From the NCBI GenBank assembly GCA_947579665.1, contig OX388349.1, positions 22,786,459-22,850,458 of the forward strand: DNA of 64,000 bases, written 5' to 3'. Each line of letters begins with the position of its first letter. Position 1 is the first letter of the stretch. The notes under the pieces were generated by a model. The model saw only the letters and a program-made list of their open reading frames with translations. It searched no databases and was not told the origin of the DNA. Shown piece after piece: positions 10,376 through 22,599 of this stretch. Origin of the DNA: Sympetrum striolatum. Taxonomy: Eukaryota; Arthropoda; Insecta; Odonata; Libellulidae. Position numbers and translations under genes: made by a program.

Positions 10376-12284
10376 TTCACCTCTATTTAGCTTGGGTTTC
10401 AAGGTTTTTGTGTTTTATTTTTTTTGCATTGTGTACGTGTTTTTTCGTGCTATGTTTAATTTCATTTTATCATCTCCAGGATGTTATTTACCATAAATAA
10501 ATTTAGATTCACAAGGAAAAGGGTTACGTTGATTAATTTAGTTAGGATTTTTCCTGAATCCATGTGCAATGCACATGTGCATCCATCTTATGCACAAAGA
10601 TGATTCTTTTTCCTTGAAATTCGGATTCTTTCAGTATTTGTGAAATTACGAAAGACTTACCACTTGAGAATTACTGATCCTTAGATTTGTTTCTCAAAAT
10701 CTTACAGTAAGACGAAACGTTACCCTTCTTTATTTTAATAAAGCCAATATCGAATCTAATAGTGCATTCGTTTATAGGCCAACTATCTTCAGTTAACTTC
10801 CATAGTGTGAAAGTTAGTTCCAACTTTGTACGTACCCACATTTCCCTGTTATCTTTTAACTTTAGGAAAGAAAGGTCTGAGTTTTTATTCGCTCCGTATT
10901 CAGTTTAATATAGACTAGAAGAGTAAAAATAATCTCTTTTGTGTCAACTTTTCCAGCATTTTTGATTTTCCGCTCGGCTGTACCAAGAAGCCATACAAAA
11001 CAAAAATTCGGTATTTTTGGCTCCTCTACAAATACCTGCATTTTAGCCTCAGCTTTTGAGCTTGTCAGCTGAACGCTTGCATAAAGAGACATTATAATGC
11101 ATCCATGTTACCTTAGTGATTATCATTATAGCGAAAAAAGTATATAATGTGCTAGATCGGTACATCACAACACGTATATACCTTATACCACTGCATTTTT
11201 AGGTTTCAATGCAATAAAATATAGTATGCTAACATACCTTAGCTAAGATTCTAGTGGTTATGCTCTTTTAGATGTATTCAATAATTTTGTAATGCAGCAA
11301 AACCAACATTTTGAAGGTTATTAATAATATTATGCATTTATATTTATTACATGGAGTAGTATAAAAATACATTTGACAAATCCTTTTTCATGAGAAAAAA
11401 TGAAGATACAAATGAATAAACTAAGGTTGAAAATTTTTTTCTATCTATTTTTTCGGATTTAAATTAAATAGTTAAAGGTTAACGCGGATTTATTTCATGT
11501 TAGTTCACAGTATCTCGCGAGAATTCTTAAACATATCAAAAAAATGTATTAAAAAGATTTAGTAAGAGATAAAAATTATCAAAAGAATGCGTCTTTTCTT
11601 TTTCTTTGATTTTTGAAATAATCCGGTCTATTTTATATATTCACATCATATTCCTTTCGCATATAAATATTTATTCTGTTTGCTAAAACATCCAATGAAT
11701 TCTGTTCTTATGTAAAAAAAGTTTTTGTACATGAAATATTTTAAGAGTTCTTCCAACTAAAAAATTATCTCAGTCACTTTTGTTAGAAATTGTAACCTTT
11801 GCGAATTCTTTGACCTGAAGTTGTCTCCTACGCCGCGATACTGGTCGTGTGAAGTTTTATTTTGAATGCGGTAATTTTCAAAGGAGCGATTTTTTTAAAA
11901 GGCCACAATGTAAAAGAAGTGTCAGAATTTTTTTCGTCATGGAATGCCTCAAAGGGAATATCTCTCCATCAAATTTCTTCTATCTAATGTATGCACCACT
12001 TCTCATCGTTCGTTTTAACTCATGGATTTATTAATAACGTAACGAAATCACCTTTAGAGTATGTACCTTGGTCTTTTTGAAAGTTTAGTATATTTTTGGG
12101 ATTGCTTTTCGATGTTTTCTTTCCGAAGGTAGGACACAGTATTTTTCACGCAATTCTTACTGAGGTGACCGATTTTGCTTCCGCGCAAGCAAGCAACTAT
12201 ACAAAATTATTCTTATGTATTAAATTAAATTTATATATTATATTATGTGTTGTGTTATCTATTAAATTATAATTTTTGTGATTA
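10376..12284. other. No gene recognised
   Basis: AT-rich sequence, with the body or flank of the preceding SINE at its left end. The reading frames (for example 10862-11092 minus, 11849-12034 plus) have no domain. I see no RNA gene. Confidence 0.5.
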
Positions 12285-12285
12285 T

Positions 12286-12320
12286 CCAAAGATGCTTCCG
12301 CTTAACCGAAACTGGTAGCC
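12286..12320 (+). repeat. Diverged solo copy of the GAAAC-GGT module
   Basis: The sequence reads AAAGATGC, a short variable stretch, then CCGAAACTGGTAGCC. This lines up with CTGAAGATGC ... CGAAACCGGTCGCC of the palindromic family, with substitutions in the first block and C-to-T in CCGGT. No inverted arms were identified. I take it as an old relic. Confidence 0.4.
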
Positions 12321-12592
12321 ACAGTAAATATAGTGCGGAAAGTACCTTCTTAGGTAAATACTTTTAAATATTCTATCTTTATCACGAATTTCCACAAAGT
12401 TATGCTAATCTACATCAAATCCCTTATCTTTTCAACTTCGATACTTTCAGTCTTCATTTGGTCGTATTTCATAACAAAATAAAGAAAATTGGCGAAACAA
12501 ACTGTACAATTAGGATCTAATGATGACCCTATGCTTCGGAACATGGGCTTTCAATGTTATTGTAATGTGATATTATGTAAATTATATTAGTT

Positions 12593-12695
12593 TAGCTCAG
12601 CGTTAGTGTAGCGCCATAACCATTCACGAACCTCGGTGGAGGGTTGTGTTTAGCTCTCTAATACTGAGATCCCGGGTTCAAGTCCGGGATAGCCT
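12593..12695 (+). mobile_element. tRNA-derived SINE-like element
   Basis: An A-box TAGCTCAGCGTTAG (about 12593) matches the TRGCTCAGYNG consensus. The B-box GGTTCAAGTCC (about 12675-12685) sits in a perfect T-arm (TCCCG pairing with CGGGA). The A-to-B distance of about 80 bases exceeds that of most tRNAs and no acceptor stem closes, so this is a tRNA-like SINE head rather than a tRNA gene. It differs in its middle from the 10291/59829 type and may be another SINE family. Confidence 0.6.
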
Positions 12696-13589
12696 GATTC
12701 AACCAAGAATGCTAGAATATATGTTTCTGTTTGTCGCGTGTATGTAATTATTAATAGTCAAGTTGTAGTTGTAAGTGAAGTCTTGCAAAAGTAAAATTCG
12801 CCCAAATATAGTCAAAATAAATTGTTAGTCTTCCTAAAAACTTTGATATATTTTAATGATATACTTTAAAGTATAAAAATATATTTTGTAAACTAAACGT
12901 TCATTAAACGTTCAACTTTAAAACCCTTAGAGGGAACGATCATCCGAGGAATTTAAGGAAATATATCTTCTTTTCGTTAGTATAAAGTACGATTTAATTA
13001 TCCGAGTTATGCATTTCAGTGTTAGAGTTAGAAGTTTGACATGCGACGATTTTATCGACGGTTTTTTTGAATTCAGACGAACTCATAGATATTTCGTTTT
13101 CCAGGAAAACATTCCTGCCTTGATATTTACGTGGAAACCCGTAATTATAATGGCGCCCCCTGAAAACCCTCCGAGTCAGGTGTTTTCCTTCAAAAAGGAA
13201 AGAATAAATGCCTATCCGTTTGCGAATCTTCGCGGAGAGACTTCGCAAGGAGGAAGAAAAAACTCAACGAAATCTCCTCTGACGATGAAAAGCTTACAAA
13301 CCGCCTCCTCCCCACAACTTGGCTCAGATCGTGATTCAGTCCCGGCTTCTATTTCGAAAATTTTATCATACTTCTTCCTCTCGGTAATAGCTCTCCGGGG
13401 GCGCGACTCCTTTTTCTATCCCATTTCCTCTTTACCGCTGGAAAATAAATAGGAATACGCGCTCCCCACTCTTTGAAGTCATCCTCATTACGCGCCCAAA
13501 AAACTCCCCAATTCATTTCTCCCAGGGAATGGTGTACAGAGACACAGGCCAGGATGGGACATTTAAAATATTTCTTTTTAATATCTTTA
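12696..13589. other. No gene recognised
   Basis: About 12990-13460 is less AT-rich and is open on both strands (147 codons plus, 84 codons minus). The products match no family I know, and the overlap of open frames suggests base composition rather than coding. Confidence 0.45.
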
Positions 13590-14092
13590 TTTACTATATT
13601 TGATAATAAAACAATTTATATATACATTTATAATATAAATATTACAATCAAATATAAATATAATAAATATAATTTGAGCAATATAACATTTAATAATATA
13701 TAAACAAATTTATAATACAAATATTAATATAATAAATAAAATATTACATTTAATAATAATTTAAAATTAATAAATATAATAACAATATAAATAATAAAAT
13801 ATTATAAACAAAATATAAAAATATAATGTTTAATAATACTTTAATAATATATAAACAAATTTATAGTATAAATATTAATATCATAAATAAATTATGAACA
13901 ATATTATATTTAATAATAATTTGATAATTAATAAATACATTTATAATATAAATAATAAAATATTATATAAAAAGTATTATAAGTAAAATATTATATTTAA
14001 TAATAATTTCATAATTTTAAAACAATTTTTTAATACAAATTTCAAATATAATATAAATAAATTATAAACAATATTATATTAAATAATTTTCT
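13590..14092. repeat. AT-only minisatellite-like block
   Basis: About 500 bases made almost wholly of A and T, in degenerate reiterations of words such as AATATAATAAAT, TTTAATAATA and TATAAACAAATTTATA. No G or C run interrupts it. The longer phrase TTTAATAATATATAAACAAATTTATA recurs (about 13689, 13840) with spacings near 150 bases, pointing to expansion of a longer unit. It ends sharply at the ACGACGCACAGTGGGAC boundary near 14097. Confidence 0.8.
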
Positions 14093-14830
14093 TTAACGAC
14101 GCACAGTGGGACCAAATGAGAAAAAGCTCACCAAAAATAGTAAATATAATTTAAATTGGCTGAAAATGTCATCTAAGAGTAATGTTGACCTCATGTTTAA
14201 TTTTGGCATATACTTTGCCGTATCTATGTTAGTTACGGAAGAATTTACAATGAAAATAGTAAAAATAACAGTAAACCAAGAAAATTTGCTATAAAAAATA
14301 ATGATATTTTTCTTTATCACTTCGCGACGTAATTTAGAGAGAAACCGGCAGATGGGGCACCCTGCAAAAATGGCGCACGACGCTTTTCACCTGTTACGCG
14401 ACTCTGTATATCTCCGCCGGAGACGTCGCTTGCGTTCGGCTCCTTCCGCTCCCGCATCTGCACGCTGCATCTAATGCCCCCACGAAAAAGGCCCTTCCCC
14501 CAGGCATCCCTTAACCCTTTCCTCCCCCTTTTGAGGGAATGCGTGCGTGTGTCATTTTTAGTTTTCTATAATGCTCTTAATGTTGTCGGCGAAAAAGGCA
14601 GAGGAGGTGAAAGATAACGTCCTGAAAGAGGGCTTCAAAGAGAGATGCGTGCTTTAGGTGGAGATGAGAGAGATTGGAGGAGGAGGGGGAGATAGTGGAA
14701 ATATGTCGGGAGTTGAAGTGGGGAGATAAAAGGAGGGTTCAGAGGGAGGTTAATGGGGGAGATGAAGCCGGAGGAAGAAAGGAAGTATTATGGGGGAAGG
14801 AAGAAAATTTGGCACAAGGGGAGAAAGAGG
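14093..14830. other. Unique sequence; CpG-containing stretch then purine-rich stretch
   Basis: 14106-14294 is open on both strands but matches no family. 14330-14530 is GC-richer with many CpG dinucleotides and could be a small regulatory island. 14590-14830 is strongly purine-rich on the plus strand (GAGGAGGAGGGGGAG near 14679). No gene is supported. Confidence 0.4.
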
Positions 14831-15925
14831 AACTTGGTGATACTAGATAAATTTCAGTGTTTCATGCTGCTAAATATACTACATCGGTTGTCGCTAAATA
14901 AGCCGCAAGTAAGCATTAAATCGTTCCTAAATTTATTTAAAATTTTCCTTAATAAATAATGTTCTTGCAAATGTGGTATTTGGGTAGGATAGTGAGGTAT
15001 ACTTGAGGATACTAGATGGAAATTCAATTTTTTCATATTTCTAAACAGGCATGCTGCATCATTGGGTTGACTGTGGCCATACAAGTCTCAACTAACCATT
15101 AAAAAATCCTAAAATTATTTGAGATGTTTTCCTCAGTAAAAAATTTTCCTTACAAATATAGTATGGTGGTGTTTGTGTAGGATACTTTGAAGAACTTGGT
15201 GATTCTAGCCAAAAATTCAATGTTTCATGTCGCTAAATATACTGCAAAGTTTGGATGGTTGTCGCTCATTGTCTTAAGTAATATTTTAATCTATCCTCAA
15301 TTTTTATCATTTTCCTTAATAAATATTGTTCTTACGAATGTGATATGGTGGTATTTGAGTAGGAAAGGGAGATGAATTTGGTGATAATAGATGAAAATTC
15401 AGTTATTTATGTTCGTAAATATACAGCATCGTAGGGGTGGCTGCCAATGAACGAGTCCCAAGTAATCATTAAATTATTCTTCAATTTTTATCACGATTTT
15501 ATTTTATAAGTATAATTCTTACAGCTTAGGTATAGTGGTACTAGGGAAGGATAGTGAGATGAAATTGGTGATTCTAGACGAAAATTCAATGTTTCGTGTC
15601 GCTAAATATGCTGCAACGTTAGGGTGGTTTTCGCTAAATAAGTCTCAAGTAATCATATAACTAATCCTCAATTTTGTACGATTTTCCTTAGTAAATATTG
15701 TTCGTACAAAAGTGGCATAATGGTATTTGAGTAAGATTATAAGATAAACATGGTGATATTTGACGAAAATTCAATGCTTCATATTGCTAAATATTAGCAT
15801 CGTAGGGGTGGTTGTCGCTAAATAAGTATCAGGTAAATATTTAAGCAATTTTCAATTTAATTTGATTGTTTCCTCAGGAACCTTTCTTATTACAGATGTG
15901 GTATGGTGGTATTTTGGTAGAATCG
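14831..15925 (+). repeat. Satellite-like tandem array, six units of about 182 bp
   Basis: Units begin near 14831, 15001, 15193, 15375, 15562 and 15747 (lengths 170-192). Each holds the same ordered landmarks: a TTGGTGATxxTAGA start, AAAATTCAATGTTTCATG, CGCTAAATATACTGCA, GGTTGTCGCTAAATAAGTCTCAAGTAA, a TTTTCCTTAATAAATATTGTTCTTAC block, and GTGGTATTTGAGTAGGATAGTGAG. The units differ by many substitutions and small indels, so the array is old or slowly homogenised. The short frames inside are by-products. Local satellite-type arrays like this are common in introns and heterochromatin. Confidence 0.85.
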
Positions 15926-17159
15926 TATTAATACCTTAATTTCGAACTGAGAACTCTCCGAGGTATGAAGTACTAAATATGATAAATAAATATAAGCTAT
16001 ACTCGTAGATAATTCCATAAAATTTTCATAATTAAAAATGAGTTATTCATATAAATTACAAATTACACGATCGCAGTTTTTATAATTATAGTTATCAAAT
16101 TTAATTTACATATTTCATCACATCATATATTTTATTTTATATTAATTATGCTTTCAAATTGTAATTTGCAATTTAATTGATTTGAAATTTAATTATATTC
16201 GAAATAATTAATTTTTATATTATGTTTAGATTAAATAATTTGCATTTCAATTGAGTGAGTTCAGGGTTAATATACAAAATTATAATGTAAGCGAAATTCT
16301 TCGAGGGCGCAAATAAAAAAATACAAAACGAATGAAAACAAACTCTCCCTTTGCAGTTTTATAAATATAAACAGATTTAAATAATACGATAATAACATCC
16401 TATTTCGACGTAAAAAAGGAGAAAGGTTGATAAAACAGAAATCTTGAAATATGATAATGAGAAACGTATTTTCATCTATTAAGATGTATAGTATTATTTA
16501 ATTAATTTTTGCCAAACAGAAAGTAAATTTGTGGGGATAAAATTGTTTGTTTCCTTTTTAGTGGTTCTGATGAATAATGTGATAATATTGTGTTATTATT
16601 ATTTAAATGGATGATGTTTATAACTAAATGCTCCTTAAACAAAAGGAACAGGGAGAGTTGAAGTAGTGACTTAGGGAACTGGTTCTCGGAATGCATGTTT
16701 TCAGAGAGATTTTAATAAATTAGTAATCTTTACCGGTACAGAGAGGCACGCCGATAAGGACAGCGAGATGATGATTTTTTAAACATTCGCCATATGCTGA
16801 CTTCGCAATTACAGACACAAAGAAGAGAGAGGAATTTATCCGGTGAAAATTTCACTCAATGTTTATACAAATGTAAGATTTTCAGATTCCTTTTAAAAGC
16901 TCAAGAGAAAGGAAAGAGACATCATCTTTCCATTCTCCCTCCATTTCAACAATCCTCGAAATATTTTTTCATTTAACTTTCATCCTAAATCTTAAATAAA
17001 TATAACGATGATAGAAACTGATACTATCACCAAAGTTATATCGAGCTTGGAGACACGAATTTATCACTGGAAAAATCACATGAAGTAGGTTTACTTTTCA
17101 TTAAATACGCGTAGCATTGAGTTATGTTTAAAAATATAAACAAGAGATGAATTGAAAAA
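15926..17159. other. AT-rich sequence, no gene recognised
   Basis: 15980-16270 is almost entirely A, T and simple words. The remainder has no recognisable coding or RNA feature. Confidence 0.5.
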
Positions 17160-18060
17160 CTGACAAATTATATGAAGTGAATGTAGAAGTAGGATAGATG
17201 TAAGAGATAGTGGTTGTATTCGGAAGAGCAGGAAACTGTGAGACAGGCTGGCGAAAGGAAAGGAATTTGCCAATAGCACAAAGGGGATGAAGGAGAAAGG
17301 AAGAGAAATCCGAGAAATCGGTAACACGAGTCGCAAAGGAGAATAGAAAGAGAGTGCGTTCTTGTATAGGGAATCTTGTAAAAGCCTAGAAGGATAGGTG
17401 AAGAGAATAAAGTGAGAAAATAAGGAATGGAAAAGAATAGAAGTGAAATAAAGCAAAGGCCAGAGGAAGAACAGACGAAAAGAACAATATGGTATAACGC
17501 CATTCTTTATATCAAGGAATCCATTTTATGATAAAAATGGTCTCCAACAAGGAGAATTCTTTGAATGAATTGAATTCATGGTTGATGAATTACAGAGTGA
17601 AAGAAAGTATTAGAACTGAAAAATTTATATTAGATATGCAATTAGGAAGGTGATGGAAGTATATATTCATACAGAATTTAGACAGAGATGAAGGAGGCCT
17701 GCAATACGAAATGAGGGAAACGATAACAATAATTAAAGCCGAGTTATAATGAAGGTGGATGGTGTAAAAAGAGAGAGAGTTTGATTAAATGAACTTGAGG
17801 TGTGGAATGTACATACAAAATGAGGACAAGAAGCTAAAGAATAAGGACAATTTTGAAAGAGAAGGGAAAGGAAACTAATGATGATACAGTCCAAGAGTAA
17901 AGAGAGTAAAGAGGTAAGCAAGGCGGACAAACATGAAGGCGGCTGGTGAAACAAAATAGAGCCAAGATAGGAAAGTTTGCAGAATGTGTAGTGAAGTTGA
18001 AAATGATAATGGAAGTAGAGGACCAAGTCGAAACTAGCTAGAATAAAGCTAGATCATAGC
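17160..18060. other. Strand-asymmetric purine-rich block
   Basis: For about 900 bases the plus strand is rich in G and A and poor in C (GGAAAGGAATTTGCC near 17258, GAGAGAGAGTTTG near 17770). Opposite it, the minus strand appears open for 97-121 codons with Ser/Leu/Phe-rich products. These frames reflect pyrimidine composition and show no domain. It could be a transcription-asymmetry footprint or an old GA-rich repeat. Confidence 0.5.
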
Positions 18061-21000
18061 ACGACCATAATGCATCTCACCTTTCATGTGTTAAAGAAAA
18101 GATAAGACCAAAGGTCGTAACTCATACAGTGTATACTTAAATGATTAAAACCTCATTTGAATTTCAGATAAAGCGTAATTACAGGTGAAATGCGTTTATT
18201 CACATACAATGTTAAGCTTTAAAAAACCTCATTGACGTAACATCTTTCTAACAGGATGGTGCATGATTGTCATTGATTCTATGGTCCCGGGTGTACACGG
18301 CATTTCACGGATAATATCAATGGTTGGTATAAAATTGCCGGAACATCAAAGTAAAATTGCTGTTCTTTTCGTTTCAAATACATAATACTTTCCATATCAC
18401 TAAACTTTTATTGAGTAAACGTATCACCATTGACAGTTATCAATTACAGATTTGAAATAAATAAAATCACATTGGTTTCATTCTGTGAAAGCTATCATTG
18501 GTAAACACCCAAAAAGAAATAGAAAAATAGCTATGAACCACAGCAAAAATAGTATTTTAATTTAGTTAAATCAATCAAACAAGATTTAATTTTGCGGAAC
18601 TCCTTCCTAATTATTTCAATTTAATTATTGATATTAATACAATCTCTATGGTTTTGTATCTTTAAATTGAAGTGAAGGCCTTTCCTCATTGCTAGTTTTA
18701 ATTTATTTGTAAAAAACCTCATGAATGCTCACTGCATTAAATCAGGCTATCTTTAAGGAATCGAAAATTATACAGTATACATAGAAATACTAATTTTAGT
18801 ATCAATTTTAATATTTCAGGAACTAAGTGACTTCTTTTAGAGTGTCGAAAAGTAATGATTAATAGACCCGTGATAGAAAATTAAAAATGTAAAACCTAGG
18901 CCTAGGATCAGTTTTTTCGACCTCAATTCAAAATAAAAATTCTGGTAGCATATTTCTCGGGCTTGATCGGAACCTAATTTTTATCGGCAGCAAGTTCGGA
19001 GAGTAATTGTTCCGAGTTCGCGAATAACCGATAAAGAAAGGAATAATGGAAAAGTTCCGGGGGATAAGATTAGCTTAGAGGTTAAGGTTAGGTTGTCCCT
19101 TGTTTCGCAGTATGCATCGTTGAATAAAGCGGTAATAGAAGTAGCTCTTGGAACAAAAGAATCGCGAATTTAGGCGGGAACTAAGGCTGAATGATATTCA
19201 TAGAAAATCTCGAGGAAAACTTCTCGAACAAAAGGGATAGAGGCGGGTCCGCCATAAGGCGTTCGGTCCTTCCATGCGCAAAGACATTTCGGAGACCTCG
19301 TTCGGAGAAAAAATTTCGCGGTCTGTTTTTTTATTTTTAAAGAGACTGTGACCCTTCCAAACAAGAGGTAAGGATATAAGAAGAGCCCTTTTCTTTTGTG
19401 ACCTCTTAAAAAGTCTGCGCTCCGAGAGGTCGCTCGGATTGTTTGCTCAGTTGGCCTTGTCTTGCGGAGAAATTACCCGGGAAACCAGCGGATAAAATGA
19501 GCTATTAAGATACATAAGGTACATGAATTTGCATTTAAAAAGATTTGGGATTACGTTAGCTGACTGCAGTGTCTCGTAAAGCGTTTAATAATATATTCTG
19601 ACGGGACGCAAAATTAATTTGCGTTAGTGTCTGATGCTCCTCTCTCGTGGTGGCCATGATGCGACGCGGACGTTGATTAATTTAATTTAGAACTTAAAAG
19701 AGGGAAGATGTGTTGATTTTGTGGTTGAATTTTTTCGTAAAACGTTTAGTGAATTCTTTGTGTGCCTCATGAGCAAAAACTGCCTGAGAGGGTACAATTT
19801 TTACCTAATGTAAATCTATTTCGGAAAGCGTGGCGTAACGGTTAGGAACTTTAAACTACAAGAGGCACGGAATAGGTATTTTTTGAATTTTCCGTAGTCT
19901 TTGTTAACTGTTTCTACAGTGATGCTTTACAATATGCGTATGGTTCACGTATTTTTCTGTTAGGCATGCCTTAACTAGTTCCCATTTTATGTGATACCGT
20001 TTAATTTTGCTTATGATCCCTCATTCAGTATGCAGTCTGTGCAGGTATGGCATTTTTCGTAAAATCATACAAGTACTTTATTTGATCTCAGCTTAACAAA
20101 TCACATCAGTAATTAAAATAAATTACTGGTATCTAATTAAATACATTCTGTTTAATCTGGAATGTTTACTTGAGAATTATTTGGTGTTATTTGTTCTCAT
20201 AACGATCATTTATGCATCTGCAGTTTTCACATCGTTTCATTTGAAAATCATTTCATATTCTGAAACTTTATGATTATGAGTTGAAGTAATCCTTGATTGA
20301 AGGATAATCTGATGGATATTTGTGCTGATTGAGTCGTGTAAAGAGTTTGACGAATGACAGGGTAAAGTGATCAAAATTCTGTCTCTAAACGAAGATGAAA
20401 CATTCCCTTCTATAAAACTTTTTAGGAATAAATTATAGTATTTTAAATGTAATAATTCGTTATGTGTTGCTATTTGTTAATTTTTGAAAAACTGAGTCTT
20501 TTTCTGAATTTTCATCTAGTTTTTTCCCCCTTAGCCCTGGCTATTTCGGCACACATTTCCTTCAGCATGAATTTCCGTCACCAAGTATTTGTTTTTCTTT
20601 AACAAGCGACAGCGACACGTGTTGAAAATAAATGCCCGACGTCAAGTCTAAAAGGAAGATTCACTTACATTAAACATAAAGAAAGCGATGCGTCGGGATT
20701 ATCAGATTTTTTTAACGTGCGATGATTATTAATAAGCGAAAGGGAAGGTGAAGGTTATTTGATTTTACGTAGGGAGCTGAGGCAAAAGAAAGAGGGAGGA
20801 ATAAATTGGAATGGAAGCGAAGGGAAAAGAGAACAGGAATAGAAAGGCAGGGGGAGGCTGCAAAGGGAAGATGGGAAGTAAAGATATTAGTGGAGAAATG
20901 TAACAGGGTACGAGGGATGGGGAAAGTGAGCGGGAAGAGTATAAAAACTAGAGGTGGAAAAAACATTGAGAGGAATACAGTGTAGGTGGGTAAAAACAGG

Positions 21001-22564
21001 CGAAAATAAGTTCATTAAAAGGGCGGGACTCCGAGGTCCTTTTTTGCATCGCACCTCGGAAGAAAGTAAAGAGAGATAAATACAAGAAATGGACGCAGAG
21101 GGGCAGTTTTCAGTAGTGTTCTGGGGACTAAGAAGTCCCCTCTTGTATATCAAAGAGATACGTTCCATGGATAGACTATTGAAGTTTATATAGAGTGGAA
21201 TTTGGTGTTAATTCAAACCTGATCGTACAAGTGAAAATTTTTGAATTATAGACATTACTTTGTAAAGGCTAAAAAAACACTTCATTATAAATGTATGGTT
21301 ATACTCAATACTGACCGTACTTCGTGGATGGACATCATGAAGTAAGAGAACATAATTTAAAATTTCCAAAATGTATAGATATTACAATGTATTCCTTTAT
21401 ATTAAATAAATATACATTATGCGTATAAAAATATACTTCATTATTCTTATAGAATTATAGTTTATACGAAGAAAAACACACTTCATTATAAATATTAAAA
21501 TATAACGAATTAATTTGTATATATATCCATTATTTTTTATTATAAACACGCGCCATTTATTGTTTAACTGAAAATAAAACTACTGTTAATGAATACAATT
21601 AAACGGAAAAACAAATTAAATTGTTGCAAATGCATTGTTAAGTAAGTGAGTTTAGACCAAATCTTCGTTTACAGTTTCCCAAAAATATCAGCGTTAAGGG
21701 AGGGAATCTCCCTCGTTCATGATTTTTTTCTATTTATATTTCACAGACTCCTTCTCGCGATGAATTTCAACGAAGTGCTTCATTTTAACGTAGTTAATTT
21801 TATAGATCGGCATTACGTCATTGTGTTTATTTATTTAACATATCGTTGCAATTTGGTCAGAGGACCAGGTGGCAACGGTCAAGGACTGCGAAATAATAAT
21901 GACACCTGCCCGACCTTCGCCCAAAGATGGGAGGTAAAGCTATCCGCTACAGTGAGCGCAAACTACTCGACTGATTCCGTCGTGTAACCCAGACCTGGCG
22001 AATAGTACACGTCTCGCTGTGGGAGGAGTCGTGCATGACTGACAATAGCGAGACTGCTGAATTTCATTTGGTCAAGAACACGACTTAAGCGGTCGGTAGT
22101 CGTGCAATGGAGTCCGTGAGAATACAGCTTAAGTCTACGTAATGGAAACTGTTGATAAATGACACAAGTAATTGATAATTTACTAGTAGTCTCAAGTGTA
22201 TCTCTAAGAAAGTAGATATTTTTTATAATGAAAATAATTTAAGCCTCCTTAAATTTGAACGAATTTATTGGACGAAATTAGGAATAGGAGGTTCATTATT
22301 CATTAATATCCGTTTAACCAAGATGTGATGAAAGAAAACGTAAAATAGATAAAGTAATATAAATAAAAGTAAATATAATTAGAATATTGAAATAAGAAAT
22401 TGTATAGATATTGAAAAAAGGAATGGTTTTGCCGTAAAAGTCTTCAGCCAGTGCGTTGTGTGATATAACGATATTTTATATTAATTTATTTATGATAATC
22501 TAATATGCGTAAATTGTACAATTTAAATACATAGATTATAGATTGATAAACTTTCACCATCAGG
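18061..22564. other. No gene recognised; short purine-rich block inside
   Basis: 19000-19700 has moderate GC without a conserved frame. 20710-20990 is a purine-rich block like 17160-18060, creating shadow frames on the minus strand. Local hairpins are TCCGAGGT / ACCTCGGA (21029-21060 region) and GGGGACTAAGAAGTCCCC (near 21122). 21850-22130 is unique, CpG-containing DNA. Nothing here identifies an exon or RNA gene. Confidence 0.45.
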
Positions 22565-22597
22565 TCTCACTGAGCCAAAGTAGCTCGTCAGGAGGTA
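22562..22597 (-). repeat. Possible distant member of the CTGANGA/hairpin module family
   Basis: The minus strand reads CTGACGAGC, a six-base loop, a GCTC partner, then AGTGAGACCTGATGG. It therefore has CTGANGA followed by a four-base-pair hairpin and a GARACC block, but the second core block is GAGA instead of GAAA and the spacing differs. No clear inverted arms are visible. The relationship is tentative. Confidence 0.3.
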
Positions 22598-22599
22598 AT

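Noticed and set aside
14831..15925. CRISPR-like array
   Set aside because: The whole unit of about 182 bp repeats with no unique spacers, in an arthropod nuclear context; it is a satellite-like tandem array.
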